64,000 bases of DNA from Ifrita kowaldi (GCA_013398055.1 VZRS01005628.1:62001-126000), one strand, 5' to 3'; counted from the stretch's first letter, positions 43,557 to 58,500 are shown. Notes: generated by a model from the sequence alone, not told the origin. Translations and numbers: made by a program.

Positions 43557-46500
43557 GTAACTGCTGGGGCTCTGTCTCCTCTGCACCTGGCCTGGGGGAA
43601 GGATTTCTGCTTGGTTTTCTGCTGCTGATTCATGGCTTGGGGCTGTTCTCTCCATGGAGTGCCGGCAGCAGTTCATCCTGGGAGTGAGGTGCACGCTCTC
43701 ATCGCCGCTCCTGCTCTGTGTGGAGACCACACAGATGCTGCTTTGCTGCGCCAAAACAGGGGCCCCCAGTGCCTGCTTTCTTCCCCTCTCACTCTGACAC
43801 GAGCTGCAGTGGTGCCTCTTAGTGCAACAAAAAGGAGAGCTGGGTTTTATTTCTTTATTGATTTATTTTGGTTCTGGGAGAAGCCGGCGGGTTAATGAGT
43901 CGATGATATCTGCAGTGCGCTCTCGTCAGCCTGCCCGAAGTGCCTGGGCTTGGCTCCAGCAGTCCCACGCCAGGGCAGAGGGCAGCACAGATTAAACATT
44001 TACCCACCAGGGCTCCCTTGGGAATCGAGATAAAGATTGGAGTAAGCCAGAAAAATTCCAGGAGAGGAACAGGCAGTGCTTCCTCTCGGCTGTCCGGCCT
44101 GCCACATCTTGAATGGGGTTTATCTTCCAGTGTTGATTCATTTTAGAAAAGCAGCTTCAGGAAACTGATGAGAATTAGTTCAATTTAGTTAGTTAACGGA
44201 AAAGAGAAGCTCTGGGGTGACCTTATTGCAGCATTTCAGTACCTGAAGGGGCTACAGGGGAGCTGGAAAGAGACTTTTGACAAGGCCCTGGAATGACAGG
44301 ATAAGACTTCAGACTGAAAGGGGACAGGGTTAGATCAGATATTAGAGAGAAATTCTGCACTTGGAGGATGGGGAGGCCCTGGCACAGGCTGCCCAGAGAA
44401 GCTGGGGCTGCCCCATCCCTGGAGGTGTCCTGGAAGGTTCATGGGGCTCTGAGCAACCTGGTCAGGGGGTTGCAATGAGCTGATCTGTAAGGTGCCTTGC
44501 AATCCAAACCATTCTGAGCCTCTATAATTCAGATTCCTTTTGGTTAGTCCAAGGTATCAGCACAAACCTCCTGCTGGTGCTCCTTCTGAAAGGCACCCTT
44601 ATCACAGGCTTAAACTGAGCTTTATTCTGCTTCCTAGACTGATCTTGATGTTGGAAGAGCATTTTATTTATGGGGAGAAAATATGGAAAGTTTCGCTGCC
44701 CCCTGGCTCTGTAATGCTTCTGTCCCCTGACTCCTTAATGCTCACAGCTTTCCGGCCAGTGGAAGTTGGTTTCCTTTTTGCTCTCTTCCCCTCTCATCCT
44801 TGCGTGGGCTTTTGCCAAGTGTGGTATCATTCACAGTCAATTATTTGGCCAGATGTAGCTGTAATACACATTGTGAGCTTTTGGCAGCCCTTTGAATTTA
44901 TTAGTGTTTTCTCCCTGCGTGTCAGCTGGTCTGATTTTTGGGACCTGAGCCCTCCCTGGGCTCCTGGGACACTGGGACTCCACGGGTGTCCTGCCTGTGA
45001 CCTGCCCAGCACTGTGTTCAGGCTGAGCATCTCCCTGAGCCAGCTGAAGGTGCGTGGGTCAAACAGGAGAGCTGCTTGGATGGCTTTGTGGTCCGAAACA
45101 GTCCCAGCTCTGATGGAAAATCATCCCTGCAGAGGCCGGGAGAACTCGTTGCACGTTGGAGGGTCTGGCTAAGCTCGGCCCTGTGCAAGGAAGCAGCATT
45201 TGCAGGAGCTTTCTGGGGAGGGATGGATTGCCCAGCTGGGTGTGGGTGTGCTGGAGGTGCAGTTGAACCCCATCCACCCCAACAATTCCCTGCAGCTGGC
45301 TGGGGACGAGATGTGTCCCTCCTTCCCATGAGCATCCCATCAGGCTGCACTCTGGGGGAACCATATCCTGGTGAGGATTATCTCCCACTTAATTAGGCAA
45401 ATCATCTGGCATTTCAAGGCAAGAGGAACAGCAATTTGAGGGGGGGAAAGGGAAGCTTATATCCATCCCTCTGTGATTAACCTTAGTGCCAAGCTCTGTC
45501 ACAGCCCATTTCTGTCCAGCCAGTGCCAGCGAGAGGCCTGACCCAAAACCCCCGTGTCTGCCTCGCCTGGGGCACGCTGAGACAAGCAGGCACTTTTTCC
45601 TTTCTCTTTTCTTTGTCTCTGAGGGCGCTGATGAGGAACTGTTTGCTACAATGAGGAAGGCCAGCTAAGGGAGGTAAACAGCGCTGAACTCTTCAGCTGC
45701 TGCTGCAGCACTTGCAGCAGCTCCCTGCAATTGCATTAGGGCACCTCGCTGCTTTATTTCCTGTCTGGCATCGCTGGAGGGATCGGGTGCATGTGGGATT
45801 TTTTTTTTTAAATTATTTTTTCTCCCCCAAAAATCTGATTCATCCTCCGTGTGCCTCTGGAAGCTCCCATTCCCATGGCTCGCCGCTAGATTAGCCTGTC
45901 TGGGCAGCTCACACGGCATCAGGCTGCTGACCACTAATATGAAATATAATTGGACCAATTCAAACCTCTCCCCCAAGGGCTGGTTCTTTACATCATGTAC
46001 TACCCTGTGAAAGTAATAAAGTCAGTGAAAGGGGTTATTCAAGAGAAATTGTCAGTGTTTAATAAATCGTGCAATTAAATGCAATAAAACCTCAGTATGC
46101 TATTCATCTGTTCTGTCTTAACACTTAAGGCTGGGGCTTTTTTCAGAATAACGAAGTTCTGTCCTAGATAATTTTTTCCAATTTCCTCATTAGACAGATT
46201 CTCGTGAAGCCTTGCACTGAACTAAGCTGCCAGAGCAGAGCACCTAATGTAATCATGGCATATAAAAAGTTATAGAGCAGTTCAAGGACTTAAGTAGCTC
46301 ATAAATTTTTCTTCATATTTTCTCCCTAGTTCAGTTCAGGGCTGAATTTAAGCCACGGCACTGCAGGCAAAAATTGTGGTCCCTTCCCTCCAGCGTGGGA
46401 TGGTGGGACTCGGGAGAGTGAGGGACTGAAACAAAATGTTCTTTAAGTGCCCTTTTGAACTGCGCTGTCACTGGTTAGCTCCTTTTCTTCAAGAACCCGG

Positions 46501-49500
46501 AGTGTGGTAACTGTGTGGGGGAGGAATTGAGTGTCATAGCCGGTATCCATCACCTGCACTGGGAGGTGCTCTGGTTGTCTCTGTGTTTGGGTTGTGTGTC
46601 CTCTGCTTCCTGGGGTGGGATTAAGGCAAGGGGAGAAGCATCCAAGGAGCCCTGGGGACCCTGAGCTGCACCAGCACCATGGAGGAAGAGCATTTGGTCC
46701 CAGGGGTCATTAGGAATGCACCATCGAGGAGGATGTTTAGTGCATCTCTTCCCGTGGTGGAGTTTTCTCAAGGAGGGTGGGGATGGACTGGGCATCTCTG
46801 GAGCAGCACTGGCCTCTCCCCTGCTTGGTGTTTGTGTACTGGAAATAAAGTGCAGCTTTCATAGCCAGCAGGTGCATCAACAGCATTGCAGCACCTCTGC
46901 CAGGAAGCTCTAACACTGAGTTCAGTGTTTGCCAGATCCTCCCGAGGGACATTCTCCATCACTGGGTGACAGCGGGGAGAAGGAGGCATTTCCCCTGGCC
47001 ACACTGGCTGTGCTTGGTTTCCATGCTTTGTTCCTGCATTTTCCCCCATTTGCAGCTCTTTCATCTTCACCAGAAGTGATTTGTGAGCCTTTGGAGGATC
47101 CTTTGAAAGAGCAAATTCTCCTCCACTGCTTTTAAATTTTCACCGGGATCGGCACATCCTTGGTGACCGGGGTTGAGTGTGCAGCCCCTTTCTCTCTGAA
47201 AATAGTATGATTGTTTAAATTGCCCGTTGCCACCCCTGTAAGCAGCTGTTCTGTGCTCTCCTCTCTCCCCTCACCCAGGAAGGAGTGACTGATTTCAAAG
47301 CCCTCCGAGCGAAATTTCAGAATGACTCCAGCTTGGCTGAAAGGCTGGGGCAGCCCCGCCAGAAACCTCCCACGGAGATCGCCCCCAAGCCCTGCTCTGC
47401 AGGGAACACCCCGTCCAGCCCTCTGCCCCCGACTAAGAGAGAGCTGAAAGTGTCAAAACCTGCCCACCCCACCTCCCAACCCTCTGAGCCCACCCAGCAC
47501 AAGCCCTTGGCACGGCCTCAGGGCAGGCTGGGTTACCGGGAGCGGATGGGGCACAGCAAAGAGCACGAGGGCAGCACCTCGGAGAAAGGGCTGAGTTCTC
47601 CCAAGAGCAGCTCAGAAAAGCCTCAGCTGTCCTGTGGCACTGACCAGCAAGGACCAAGCCAAGCAACTCCAGAGGACCCTCAGCTCTCAGATTCTTTCCA
47701 GCACATCCTACAGATCTGGGAAGAGACTTTATCACGCAATGAGAAAACAAGTCCAAGACTCCCAACCCAGCGGGCAGCAAACTCAGCTCCTGCTGCATCA
47801 GGCAGTGACAGGATGCAACCCTCTGGAAGGTCCCCTGTGCTGGACTGGCATGCCCAGAGGAAGGATGCTCTGCATGGCAGTGGGACAGCTCTTCCTCAGG
47901 CTCCCAGGGGACAAAGGAGCTCTGAAGGAGCAGGTGCTGAGGGTGTGGTGGCATCTGCATTCGGCCAGTCGGGTTATTGTGCTCCAAGGGAGCCACCTCA
48001 GCGCCAGACAGGTATGGTAAGGTGTATTGTTAACACTGAATATATAAATACATGAGTATATAGGTGCTCTGCAGGTGCAGGATACAGCAGCTGGAGAGAA
48101 AAGCTCCTGAGAGTTGGGATCCTCAAACAAGAGGCCAAACTGGCCCATTGGAATGCTCTGTTCTTTCTCTGGGGAAGACAAGAAATGGGTCTCAAACTGC
48201 TGCTCACCTTGGGTGAGGGGAGGATTCCTCATATCCACCAACTTTTTAAAACTCACTCTAAGAAATTGTCTACATTTTGAGGGTAGGATGAAGACTGAGG
48301 CCAGGAGACTGTCTTAGTTTTGGTGTGCATTGGCCATCTGCAATCCCAAGGTAAATGTGACTGCACACGGATGTGAGAGGCTTGACTGGTCTGCAAAGAC
48401 AGTTTAATTCTAATTAAAATAGCTTAAACCTGAATCCCCCCACTCTGCACCCTCCCAGCTTTGCAAAAGGTCGTATTTAAGATCTGAGGATATATTTCTG
48501 AGAGAAACTGATGCTGGGAAAACTCGGAGGCCGTGAAGTTCCCCTTGCTGACGTCACACTGGGTGACGGGGCACTGAAAACCTTAAGTCTGTGTTTACCC
48601 TGGAAAACCACCTTGCCTGGGCTGAGCGCTGCAAACAGCCATGGCCCTAAATCCTGGTGGATTAAACTGTTATCAGCACAGAAAATTGGGCTGGTATTTT
48701 ATAATCCAGAGGAAGGGAGCTGTCGAGAGCTGAGAGCCCAACACGGCTCACGTGGTAAAAATCTGTAAAAATGGACATTTGCATTTGTTCTGTCATTCTG
48801 GTAATGTGGTGAGAGACCCCCCGTGTGATAGGGATGCTCGAACTGGGAGGAGACAGAGCTGGTTAGAAATGTCAGTGTAACAACTAATGATCCTGCATGG
48901 ATTTTTGCTTAAATCAGGGCTAATTGCTGCCTGTCCTTGTGCTTCTCTGGAGCAGAATCGGAGCCTCCCTTCTGCCAGCCTGGAGCAGGAAAATGGTCTT
49001 GCAGCCCTGGGAGCAAGTGGCCAAGAATTAAACCTCTCCCTTCAGCTGAATCCCTGGGTCCTGCCCCTGGGAAGCCTCCAAGACCCCCAAAGTTTGATCT
49101 CGGTGCTTTCCAAAGCACCTTGCCTTTGGTCCACAAAGGAAATGAAACAAGTAAGAGATATTCAGTCTTTTTTCCCCCAGATCTTTCTACAGAAAATGAA
49201 TTAAAACGTGCAGTTTATTGACATCTGCGAGGTTGCGATTTCAAGTGCACAGAAAAAAGACATTGTTACTTGTTCATAGCTTCTTCCTAAAACATTAATA
49301 AGAGCCCAGCAGTTCCAGTGGGGCCGATTTTTGCTCTTAATCTGGAAAAGAGATCTGGTTTTCCAGGCTGGACGCCATCCCGTGCTCAGAAACCCGCTTC
49401 CCTCCCAACTGCAGCGTGTTGGGAGCAGTTTACAGCTGGCTGTAAAGCAGCAGCAGCTGCCTATGAGCTGAGCTGATCTTTATCACTCCTCTTCAATGGG

Positions 49501-52500
49501 AAATGCCTTGACTCTGGAGCACACAACTGTGGGAAGGCACAATAAAATCGTTAGAAAATAGTCTGCTAATCCCCCTCACTTCTGTTTTAAATACAACGGA
49601 GGACAATGTCGTTAAGTGTTCCGACATCAAGAAATGCAAAAGTTCAGTTTCCCATAATAAAACCCTATTGATGTTGCATAATAGAATATTCTGGACCACT
49701 TACTAAGATGCTAAGTGGTGTTTCTTTATAGATACAGGCTTAATTACAGCCAGATCTTTAGGCACAACTTTGGATGAATTCAAAGGGAGCTGCTTTTCTA
49801 AGAAGGGCTCTGCTAAAGTGTCTTTGGCTTTACAGTGCCAGGGCTTGTTGGTGTGCCCTGGCCTTGATAAGAACGAGGGGGAAGGAGAGTTTTTCACTGA
49901 AACTCTTCTAGCCTAGTTGCCTTTTCTAAATGTATTAATTTGAAGGAGGGAACTAGTTACATTTCTATGCCATCATCTCCGTGCCCTCCCGATATTGCTC
50001 CGTTATCTATCTCTAGAAGGCCTGGGGTTGTTGCCTGGAAACGCAAAATAATGCCATGTTAACAGAGGCACGTCCCCAGTTTCTGCTGGCCGTCCCGTGT
50101 CACGCCTGCCTTTGTGTCCCTGTCACACCTCCCCCGTGCGCCGTGGGCTCGCCTTCCAACTCTAATCCTCTGTGTGTTTGTGTGCAGCTGCTGGAGAAGA
50201 GGATTACCTGACCCCTGAAAGGTGAGCCTGGGGAGAGGCCAGGTGTGGCTCACATCTGATGGGAGCATCCCCATCCCGTTTCCCGTTCAGCCTGGAGGGA
50301 GCGCCCTGCTCCTGGAGGTAGCACCTTGCTCCGGGGGTTGTTCAAGGAAATGGAAGTGTGCAAGGCCAGGCTGGACGGGGCCCTGAGCGACCTGGTCAAG
50401 TGAAAAGTGTCCCTGCTTGTGGGAGAGGGAGAGTTTGGGACTGGATCATCTTTAAGCTTCCTTCCAACCCAACCCATTCTGGGATTCTGTGATTGTGTGG
50501 ACCTACATGGGAAGCTCAAAGCTGGCTGGGATGGCCCTCTCCTGATGGAGAAAGCTTCATCCCTGTTTTCTCCTGTGAGCTCTTAAAGCCTCATGGAGAG
50601 CCATATCCATGTGTCTTTAGGTCTGGTTTAGCTGCTGGGAAGGAGAACACTGGCAGTGCTTTAGTTGCACAGTCACCATCCCCTGTGTGGTTTTTGCTTC
50701 CTGTTTGCTGTGTACTCAAGGTTTGTGTTTCTAGAAAAGAGATGCTTTTGAGAGCTGTTGCTGAAACAAAGCCCTGGCATAGCCAACAGGTGTTGGGGGT
50801 TTCTTTGCCAGCAGCAGAGGAATTTGTACTCTGGCGTGATTCTGTGATCCTGTGTTTGTGCAGCCAGCACAACCAGGGCACAGGAGCCACTGCCCTCCCC
50901 CACCATCCCTGCCCTTCAGCTGTCTCCACGTGCTAAAGTGAGGTTTTTATTGAGTGGTGGTCCAAAATCACTCGAGTTTGTCTGAAAGAGCTCAAAAATC
51001 TTGCAGACACAATTCTTTGGTATCCTGACTTTTTATGGTCTCTGACTTGTCCTGAGTGGTTGTGCAGCAGCCTGGGTTTTGTACAACAAGAACAGCAAAA
51101 CTGGAGGAAAATATTCGTGTGCATGTTTTGTTCTACTTGTGAAAAGGGGAAATGGAACAGCTGAACCAAAGCAAAGAGAGGGGAATTCTTAAAATACTTT
51201 CTGTGCCCAAACAACTCCTCCAGCTATCGACAGCAACTTGTTCTTGACATCATGAGGTGCTCCTGACAGCGTGGGCTGGTGTTAACTTTTAACCTCTACT
51301 TGTCAGAAGAGAACTGGTCAAAAAATAACCTCCTCCAAAGCTGGTCTGCACTGCAAGAAGCTGTTCTAGCAATGCAATGCAGCAGGACTTGCTGTCTTGC
51401 TCCAACACTTGTGATATGGGCTTTACAACAGGTCACTTGTTAAATATTAACCCTGTGATAACAGGGAAAATGAATTAAATAACTCTGGCATACAAGCAGA
51501 GTAACAGCAGTTTGGGGATGGAAATTCCCCTCCTCGAAGCCTCACCTGGAATGAGGGCTGGTCTCTCAGAGACCCTGACATAGTTTCATGTGCTGACTAA
51601 TCTTGAGCTCTGATTGCTTGTTTGGGGATAAACACACTGTGGGACCAGCGAGGCAGTGTCCCCAGGGCTGGGGGGCTGCAGGGGACAGCCTCTGGTATCA
51701 GCACAGCCTTCTGCTGGTCTTTAGGGTTGTTTCTCTGATTTCACTGCTGTCAAAGTGCACCTTGAGCTTCTTGTTCCTCGTGTTCTGGTTTGCCCTTAGT
51801 CCTTGCTCTGTTGAGGTCGAGTTGTGAGAGTGGGGTGATTCCAGGGAAAACAGACCCTCCCTGGGGTTTTTTACAGACTTTCATTTAGAAGAAGGAAGTT
51901 CCTGCTAGAATTCCTCCTGGTGCTCTTTCCTCACCTTACCCTGTCCCCCCACGTGTGTTACAAGCTGTGTCTTGTGCATTTGCTGCTTCCTGGTACGTTC
52001 CTAAAATGCCAAAAAATGCCACTGTGGGCGGAGGGGAAGACTCGGGGATTCGCCTGGGTAGTTCAGGAATGCTGGGTTTTCCCCCTGCATCTCCTCCCAA
52101 ATGACACTGAAAGAAGTTGCTGGAGGAGGAAAGGAAGAAGGAGAATGGGCAGATGGGAACTGCACTGGGGAGCCCAGCACTGGAGGAAAGGAAGAAGGAG
52201 AATGAGGAGATGGGAACTACACTGGGGAGCCCAGCACTGGAGGAAAGGAAGAAGGAGAATGAGGAGATGGGAACTACACTGGGGAGCCCAGCACTCGAGG
52301 AAAAGAAGAAGGAGAATGAGGAGATGGGAACTGCACTGGGGAGCCCAGCACTCGACGAAAAGAAGAAGGAGAACAGGGAGATGGGAACTGCTCTGGGGAG
52401 CCCAGCACTCGAGGAAAAGAAGAAGGAGAATGAGGAGATGGGAACTACACTGGGGAGCCCAGCACTGGAGGAAAGGAAGAAGGAGAATGAGGAGATGGGA

Positions 52501-55500
52501 ACTACACTGGGGAGCCCAGCACTGGAGGAAAGGAAGAAGGAGAATGAGGAGATGGGAACTACACTGGGGAGCCCAGCACTGGAGGAAAGGAAGAAGGAGA
52601 ATGAGGAGATGGGAACTACACTGGGGAGCCCAGCACTGGAGGAAAGGAAGAAGGAGAATGGGGAGATGGGAACTGCTCTGGGGAGCCCAGCACTCGAGGC
52701 TGTGTGGTGCCGGAGCTGTGGCACAGTCCCTCCTCCTGTGGCTGGCACGTGCCACTCACGGGGTTGGCATGGAGTGGGTGGCTTGATAAGCTCGGGAGCA
52801 GGACCTTTAAACGTCCCCTCTGCTATCTCTGCTTTCCCTTTTGTTCCCCTTCCATGAGAAGCCACGTGCCAAACAGTGCAGCTGGGAATTGTTATCCAAG
52901 TACCTGAGTAGGCTTGAGAAATGCTGCACTCCAATTTCCTTGGATTTTTTTTTTTTTTGTTCTGTTCCTCCTTGAGGGATTGCTGTAGGCAGGAGGCTCT
53001 AACCCTGGTAGGAAGTCTCCTGATGTGCTTTGAGCCCTCTAAATGCAGCCTGGCCTCCCAAAGGACCAGCAGTGGGAGCGTGGAGTCAGCTGAGCCCTGC
53101 ATCTGCCACAGGTCTCCTCTCCCTCCGAGGAATTCCTGATTTCACTTTGCTTTTTCTGTAGGCTCACTATCAAAGCGCTTGATTTCCTTGTCCTTAAGAT
53201 GAATTTTTTTTTTTCACACTACTAAAAGGGACAGGAAAATAAAAAATCTTTGCTCTCTTTTTCATCTTTTCAGTGCTCAACTTGAAGAGTGGAATAATTA
53301 TGAAGAAACCCCGATGTACCTGAATCAGTCTGGGGACACCACAACCTTGTGTGTCATTGAAGGTACTTTGAAAGTCAGGACTGTGAGGTGAATTACGTGC
53401 TAGCTGGGAAAAAAAACCTTTAAAACAGGAAGTAAAACAGCTTCTTCAAGCTGAGAAAAGCAGCTGCACAGTGATCTGGGATAACAAGTGTGATTCTCTG
53501 TCCTGTCCCTCTGTGCAGTGTCAGGACTCTGAGGCACAGACAAAAGAAAAGTTAACATTTTGGGGGTGAAATGATGCTTGTGGTAGGACTGCAGTGGGGA
53601 ATATCATGAGACATTACCCATATAGAAGAGAATAAAAAGAAGATAGTGAGGCAAACCTCAGCATCTTCTTGGGAGCAGAAGGGAACAGAGCACAAGACTT
53701 TTCCACCTCCATCAATATTTTTTCCCAGTACGATTTTCTCTATCAAAGGTGCCACTGCTCTGCTTTTACATTTTCCAGCGTTGCCTCTTTTGGGGAGGTT
53801 ATTTCTGCCATGTTGCACTTATTTTCCCTCCCACTGGGAAGGGAGCCAAGCAACTCCCTTGGGGAGAACTGCCCCAGCCCTCTGGGATTTCACAGATCCC
53901 CGAAAACTGTGGCCAGTCAGGCTCGGTGCTGCAGCTCCCTGTGTGTAAACCAATGCTCAAATAGCAAAGGGAAGGACCTGCAGGATATGGTAAATGTCCA
54001 TGGTGAATGTGTGCCTGGATGCTGAGCATCCCAGCTGAAAATGACTTTTGCAACTAAAAATGCAGTGACTTTAACATGGACTAAAAATTAATATCTGTTC
54101 ATAAATATCTTTCCTAGTACCTAAGGCAGAGCCTCAAAAACACAAGGTGAGTGTCTTGAAAACTTTTAATATCTGTATTTCTTACCTGCCAAGAATTTCT
54201 CTGTGTGTTCTCTGTGAAGACTCTCAAAAAACAAATAAGAAATTGCAGAGGGGACACAAAGACTAATGAGATTCCCAAACACACCAGTGGGAAGAGTCAG
54301 TTCCTTTGACTTCCACTGCAGAAATGTAGGGAAGTGATAACACCAGCTGGATGTTGGTAGTAGACCAAGTAAGTGTTAAGCACAAATACCAAGAATGTGA
54401 ATTTTGGAAGGAAAAATCCAATGAAATGTTCTGGAAATTCCTGCCAAGGGTGAGCTGGTGCTGGTAATCCCTCTGGGAAGATGTAAGAGCAAAATTGAGC
54501 CAGACTGCTCGGCATGGCAGCACTCTTGGAGTTCTGGCTCATGAGGGAGGACACGTTTGGTGGGCACCACTGCTGCAGGGATATCTGTGCTGCAGATCAC
54601 TCTTTGCACTTCCCCCTGGCTGCAGAGCTGGCAGTTCCCCTGGGCAGTGGGGATATCCCTGCAGGGAAGGCAGGATCCTGCGTGGCGCGGGGCAGGAATC
54701 GCTAAAGCTGTTCCTAGGGAAGCCCCGCTCGGCTGAGCTCAGGGGGCAGAGCACACATCACCTCGTGCCAGGAGATGTCCAGGTCCTGGCTATCAGTTCT
54801 GGCCCGCCTGAAACAGGGGAAACTACTCTTTGTAAAGTGTCCAACTCCAACTTTCAAGTCCTGGCTTGCAAAGCCATCGAACTGCCCAGGGAATAGCACA
54901 GCTTTCCAGACATATTTATCTGTGTGTGATTTGCAGAGAGGTTCTCTGGCTTGGACGGAGTTTCGTTTTATGGTAGGCTGGGAAATCTTTATTTAAATTG
55001 AAAAAACTTCCTCCTCTTCTGCAAGCTCTCCAGTCTGAAATTGCTTCCTTGCTGACCAGTAGCTTTGTTGGTCCAACCCTAGCGCTGTTTTATTATCCCC
55101 ATGTAGTTTGTCAATATGTGTATGCCCTGTCCTGCAAAGTAAATGAAATATCCTTGCCTGATGACTATTCCAAACACAAAATACTTCTGGGCTTTCTGAA
55201 GAAATATTTCTTTAAATGCTGGTTGACAGTTGAGGCCTTGTATGAAAGCTTGACTGCTGAGAAAAGCACAGTGGCTGAAGGCTTTCCTCTTCTTTATTCT
55301 AGAAACAGAAGATTTTTCCCTTTGCCAAATCCAGGTAATTTCCTTTCCTTTCTCTCAAACTTCTTCTCACCCCACAACTGATTCAGGTTAGGAATTGAAT
55401 ATTGCAACACTCAGTAAATAGAAATTTATTTCATATATTTCATGGCCAAGACTAAGCATAGATGATGCTTTTCGATGCCAGCACTCATGGTTGCTAAGAT

Positions 55501-58500
55501 GGTTTTCATTCTAAAGCATATCTGGAGGGGAGATTGTAAAAATTACGCTGTCTGTTCCTACTGAAAGCTGAACTCCTCCAGTGTAAGCAGGGAGAGTTAT
55601 GAGGCTCTCAAGCTGGGGTTCTAGGTCCAAGGCAAGGCAAAGTCCACACTGAATTTCACCCTGCAAGTGTCACACTTCAAGTTCCTTGTGGTGTGTATTC
55701 ATCATCACTGTCTGAAGGCTGGGGTTTTTTGATGGGGATTGAAGAGTTATGTGATAAAATGGGGTCACTTTTGTGGCAAATGTGATGCTGGAAAAAAAAT
55801 GTATCAAGTCCTGCATCCTGTTGCTGTTTCTTCTTCCCTAAATCTTGATGCGGTGTGGTGAGAGGCACACCGTGTGATCCAGCTGCCACCACAAATGGAT
55901 CTGATTTGTCCATTCCTGCTGTGAGGAAGCAATCATATTCATTTGTCTCTCCTCCAAGAATGATTTGTATTATCCCTGAGTGACCACTGGCCTTTAGATT
56001 TGGGTTTGCCCTTACTTTACTGGTGGTCATTTGGGCATCTCCCTCATTCAGAGGGAGAATGAGCTGCCTCTCTGGGCGCTGTCATAAGGCAATGTGTCTG
56101 TGACTTTGCTGAAGTGTCTGCCTGCTGAGATCTCTCTCATTTCTGAACATTTCAGTCCAGAAAGAGCTATAATAGAGGATGAAAAAGAGGGAAAGCCAAG
56201 TCATGGAAGAACAAAACTGGAGCTGAATAAAATTTTCCAGGTATTGTATCCTTGACGTTAATTTTAATAATTACTGTAGGATGTCTCTTCTCCTTCTATC
56301 CTCCCTCTCTATGAAAAACAGTTGAAGCTTGAGCCCTTAATCCCAGGGGGTTTTCTGCCTTCTCTTTTGCCTGTTCATCACTCAACTGCATCAGCCTAAG
56401 GGGCTGATGGAGAAGGGTGTTAAGTCCACAGATAACTTACATTCTTATGGATACACAGATGTATACCAGAATTATACATTAGAAAGCCGTTTCTAAGGAC
56501 TGCATTGACCAAACCAAACGCTTGATCCCAGACAGGTGGAAATGAATACATGTTTCCCACCAGCCAAGCCAAGGGAGATGACAGAGGTGGGCTGAAGCTT
56601 CTGCAAGGGAAGCAGGATGTGACCAGTCCCCAAACTGCGACGTATCCAACCCCACCAGGGCTGGCAAAAGACAGAGCAGAGCTCTGTGAGTATCTCATTG
56701 CACCGCTGAGTGTTTCCTCCATCCCCAGCCCCATCTGCTGCCCAAATGTCTCTTCCATATGGGAAGTAACGTTAAATTTGGACGCAACTCTTGAACCAAT
56801 TTAGTTAAACCAGGGCAAAAGGTTGCATGAGCATTTGTATTCTGGTCTGAAGCATTTATTTTGGCTGTGCAAATAGCTTCCTAAGTTGGTTAACCATCTG
56901 CGTAACTCCGGCTGAGGTGTTTGTTTTTCTAGCAGATTGCCCTTATCCGTGAGAGCTGAAATCCATCTCCTCTGCTCCTTATAATTTATGGAGCCTCAGG
57001 AAAGGGGTTGGCTGAAGCTTGGGGTAGAATACACGTGAGCAGGATGAGAGCCTGAAGTCTCCCTCTGTCCCTCAGTGAGATGGGTGATGGCTCCTTGCTC
57101 CATCTCCTCGTGGTGCCAGGCTGGCTTTGGGCTCCTTCTGCTGGGATACTCTGAGACAGTGACACTGACAGGCACCTCAGCTGCACAATTAAACCAAATC
57201 ACATCCCCTCTGTAGGCACAAGTTTGCAACTTCAGCTGTAAATGTTCATGGGTCCTATTCTGCAAAGGCCCTGCAAGCCACTGGTGTGATATGGCAGCAT
57301 TTTAAAGATGAAAGAGAGAAAAATGGCTCTGTTAAGGGCTCTGTGGACAGACCAGGAGTGTGAAGGAGAAAGTGTAAATTAACTGTGACCGTGGTTATTT
57401 TTATTGGTGTGGTTCTCAGGTATTATTATTTTTTATTATTATTTTAAATCACCTCATAATAATTTTCTGGTTTGGTTGGTGTCTGTTTCTGTAAAAAATC
57501 CTGCTGGTTTGCTTGACCTTTGAACAGCTGGAGGTAATTTCTGTTGGGACTTTTTTTTCAAAGTACTCCTGGTGACCCTCCTGCTTAAACAGAGAGGCTG
57601 ATTTGGAGAATTGTTGGGTCCCACCCCTGCCTGCTTTTCTTCTTCATGGAATTTGAATGTTTTGCAGAAATTTTGGTCTTTTGCTGGACCATATTGAGGT
57701 GGCACCTGAGTCCAGCACGATCTGCTGCAGGAATCAGAGTGGTTTGGGTTTTGGGGGGAACTAAAAGATCCTCTCATTCCACCCCTTGCCATGGGCAGGG
57801 ATACCTTCCACTATTCCAGGTTGCTCCAAGCCCTGTCCAGCCTGGCCTTGGACATTTCCCATGTTCATTTAGCAACAGTATCTGCTTTTATTTGTGTGGC
57901 TGCATTTCTGTGTTGCTCCAACTCTCTTAAATCAGTTTTAAGGTTTTAACATTGCCACTTAAGAGTTCTCCAGTAATAATCTTTTTCTAACCTCATGAGG
58001 TGCAACTCCCAGGCTTGATTCCAGCCCTCAGTGAAATCCATCTCTGGGATACTCATCCTCCTTGGGTCCTTTCCAAGATGTTGATTTGCAGGTGTATTCC
58101 AAAGGTCTGGTTCATTATTTGGATCTTAACGTTTCCACCAACCACGCCAAGCTTTCCCTCCAATCACTTCTCTGGAGATCCGAGAATAATCTCTTGGATG
58201 TTTTTAGGGGAGAAAGATTTGGGTCAGAGCTGCCAAAATTGAGAATATTGATGGACATTTTAATTTTTTTTAAACCTAAAACATTTTTATGACTTTTAAA
58301 ATTTTTAAAGCTAAAAACTTTGAAAATCATTCACTTTTTGTCTCTTGAAGTATCTCAGAGCAGAGAATTTCCTGGACTCCTGGAATGGAAAATATATCCT
58401 TATATATCAATATATCTTATTTGTTGTGTTACCCTCACCAGGTGTCCTTGCCCTGAGGGAAGTTCCTCAGGACAGCTCCAAAAGCAAAGGTCGAAGGACA

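Noticed and set aside
44540..45172. 210-codon forward open frame in putative FYB2 intron 1
   Set aside because: No recognisable domain, no start context or splice support, and composition is like the surrounding intron.
51920..53102. Open frames of 246-388 codons on both strands across the minisatellite
   Set aside because: They result from a stop-free repeat whose period is a multiple of three. There are no convincing splice sites, and no phase-compatible way to join FYB2 exons 4 and 5 was found.
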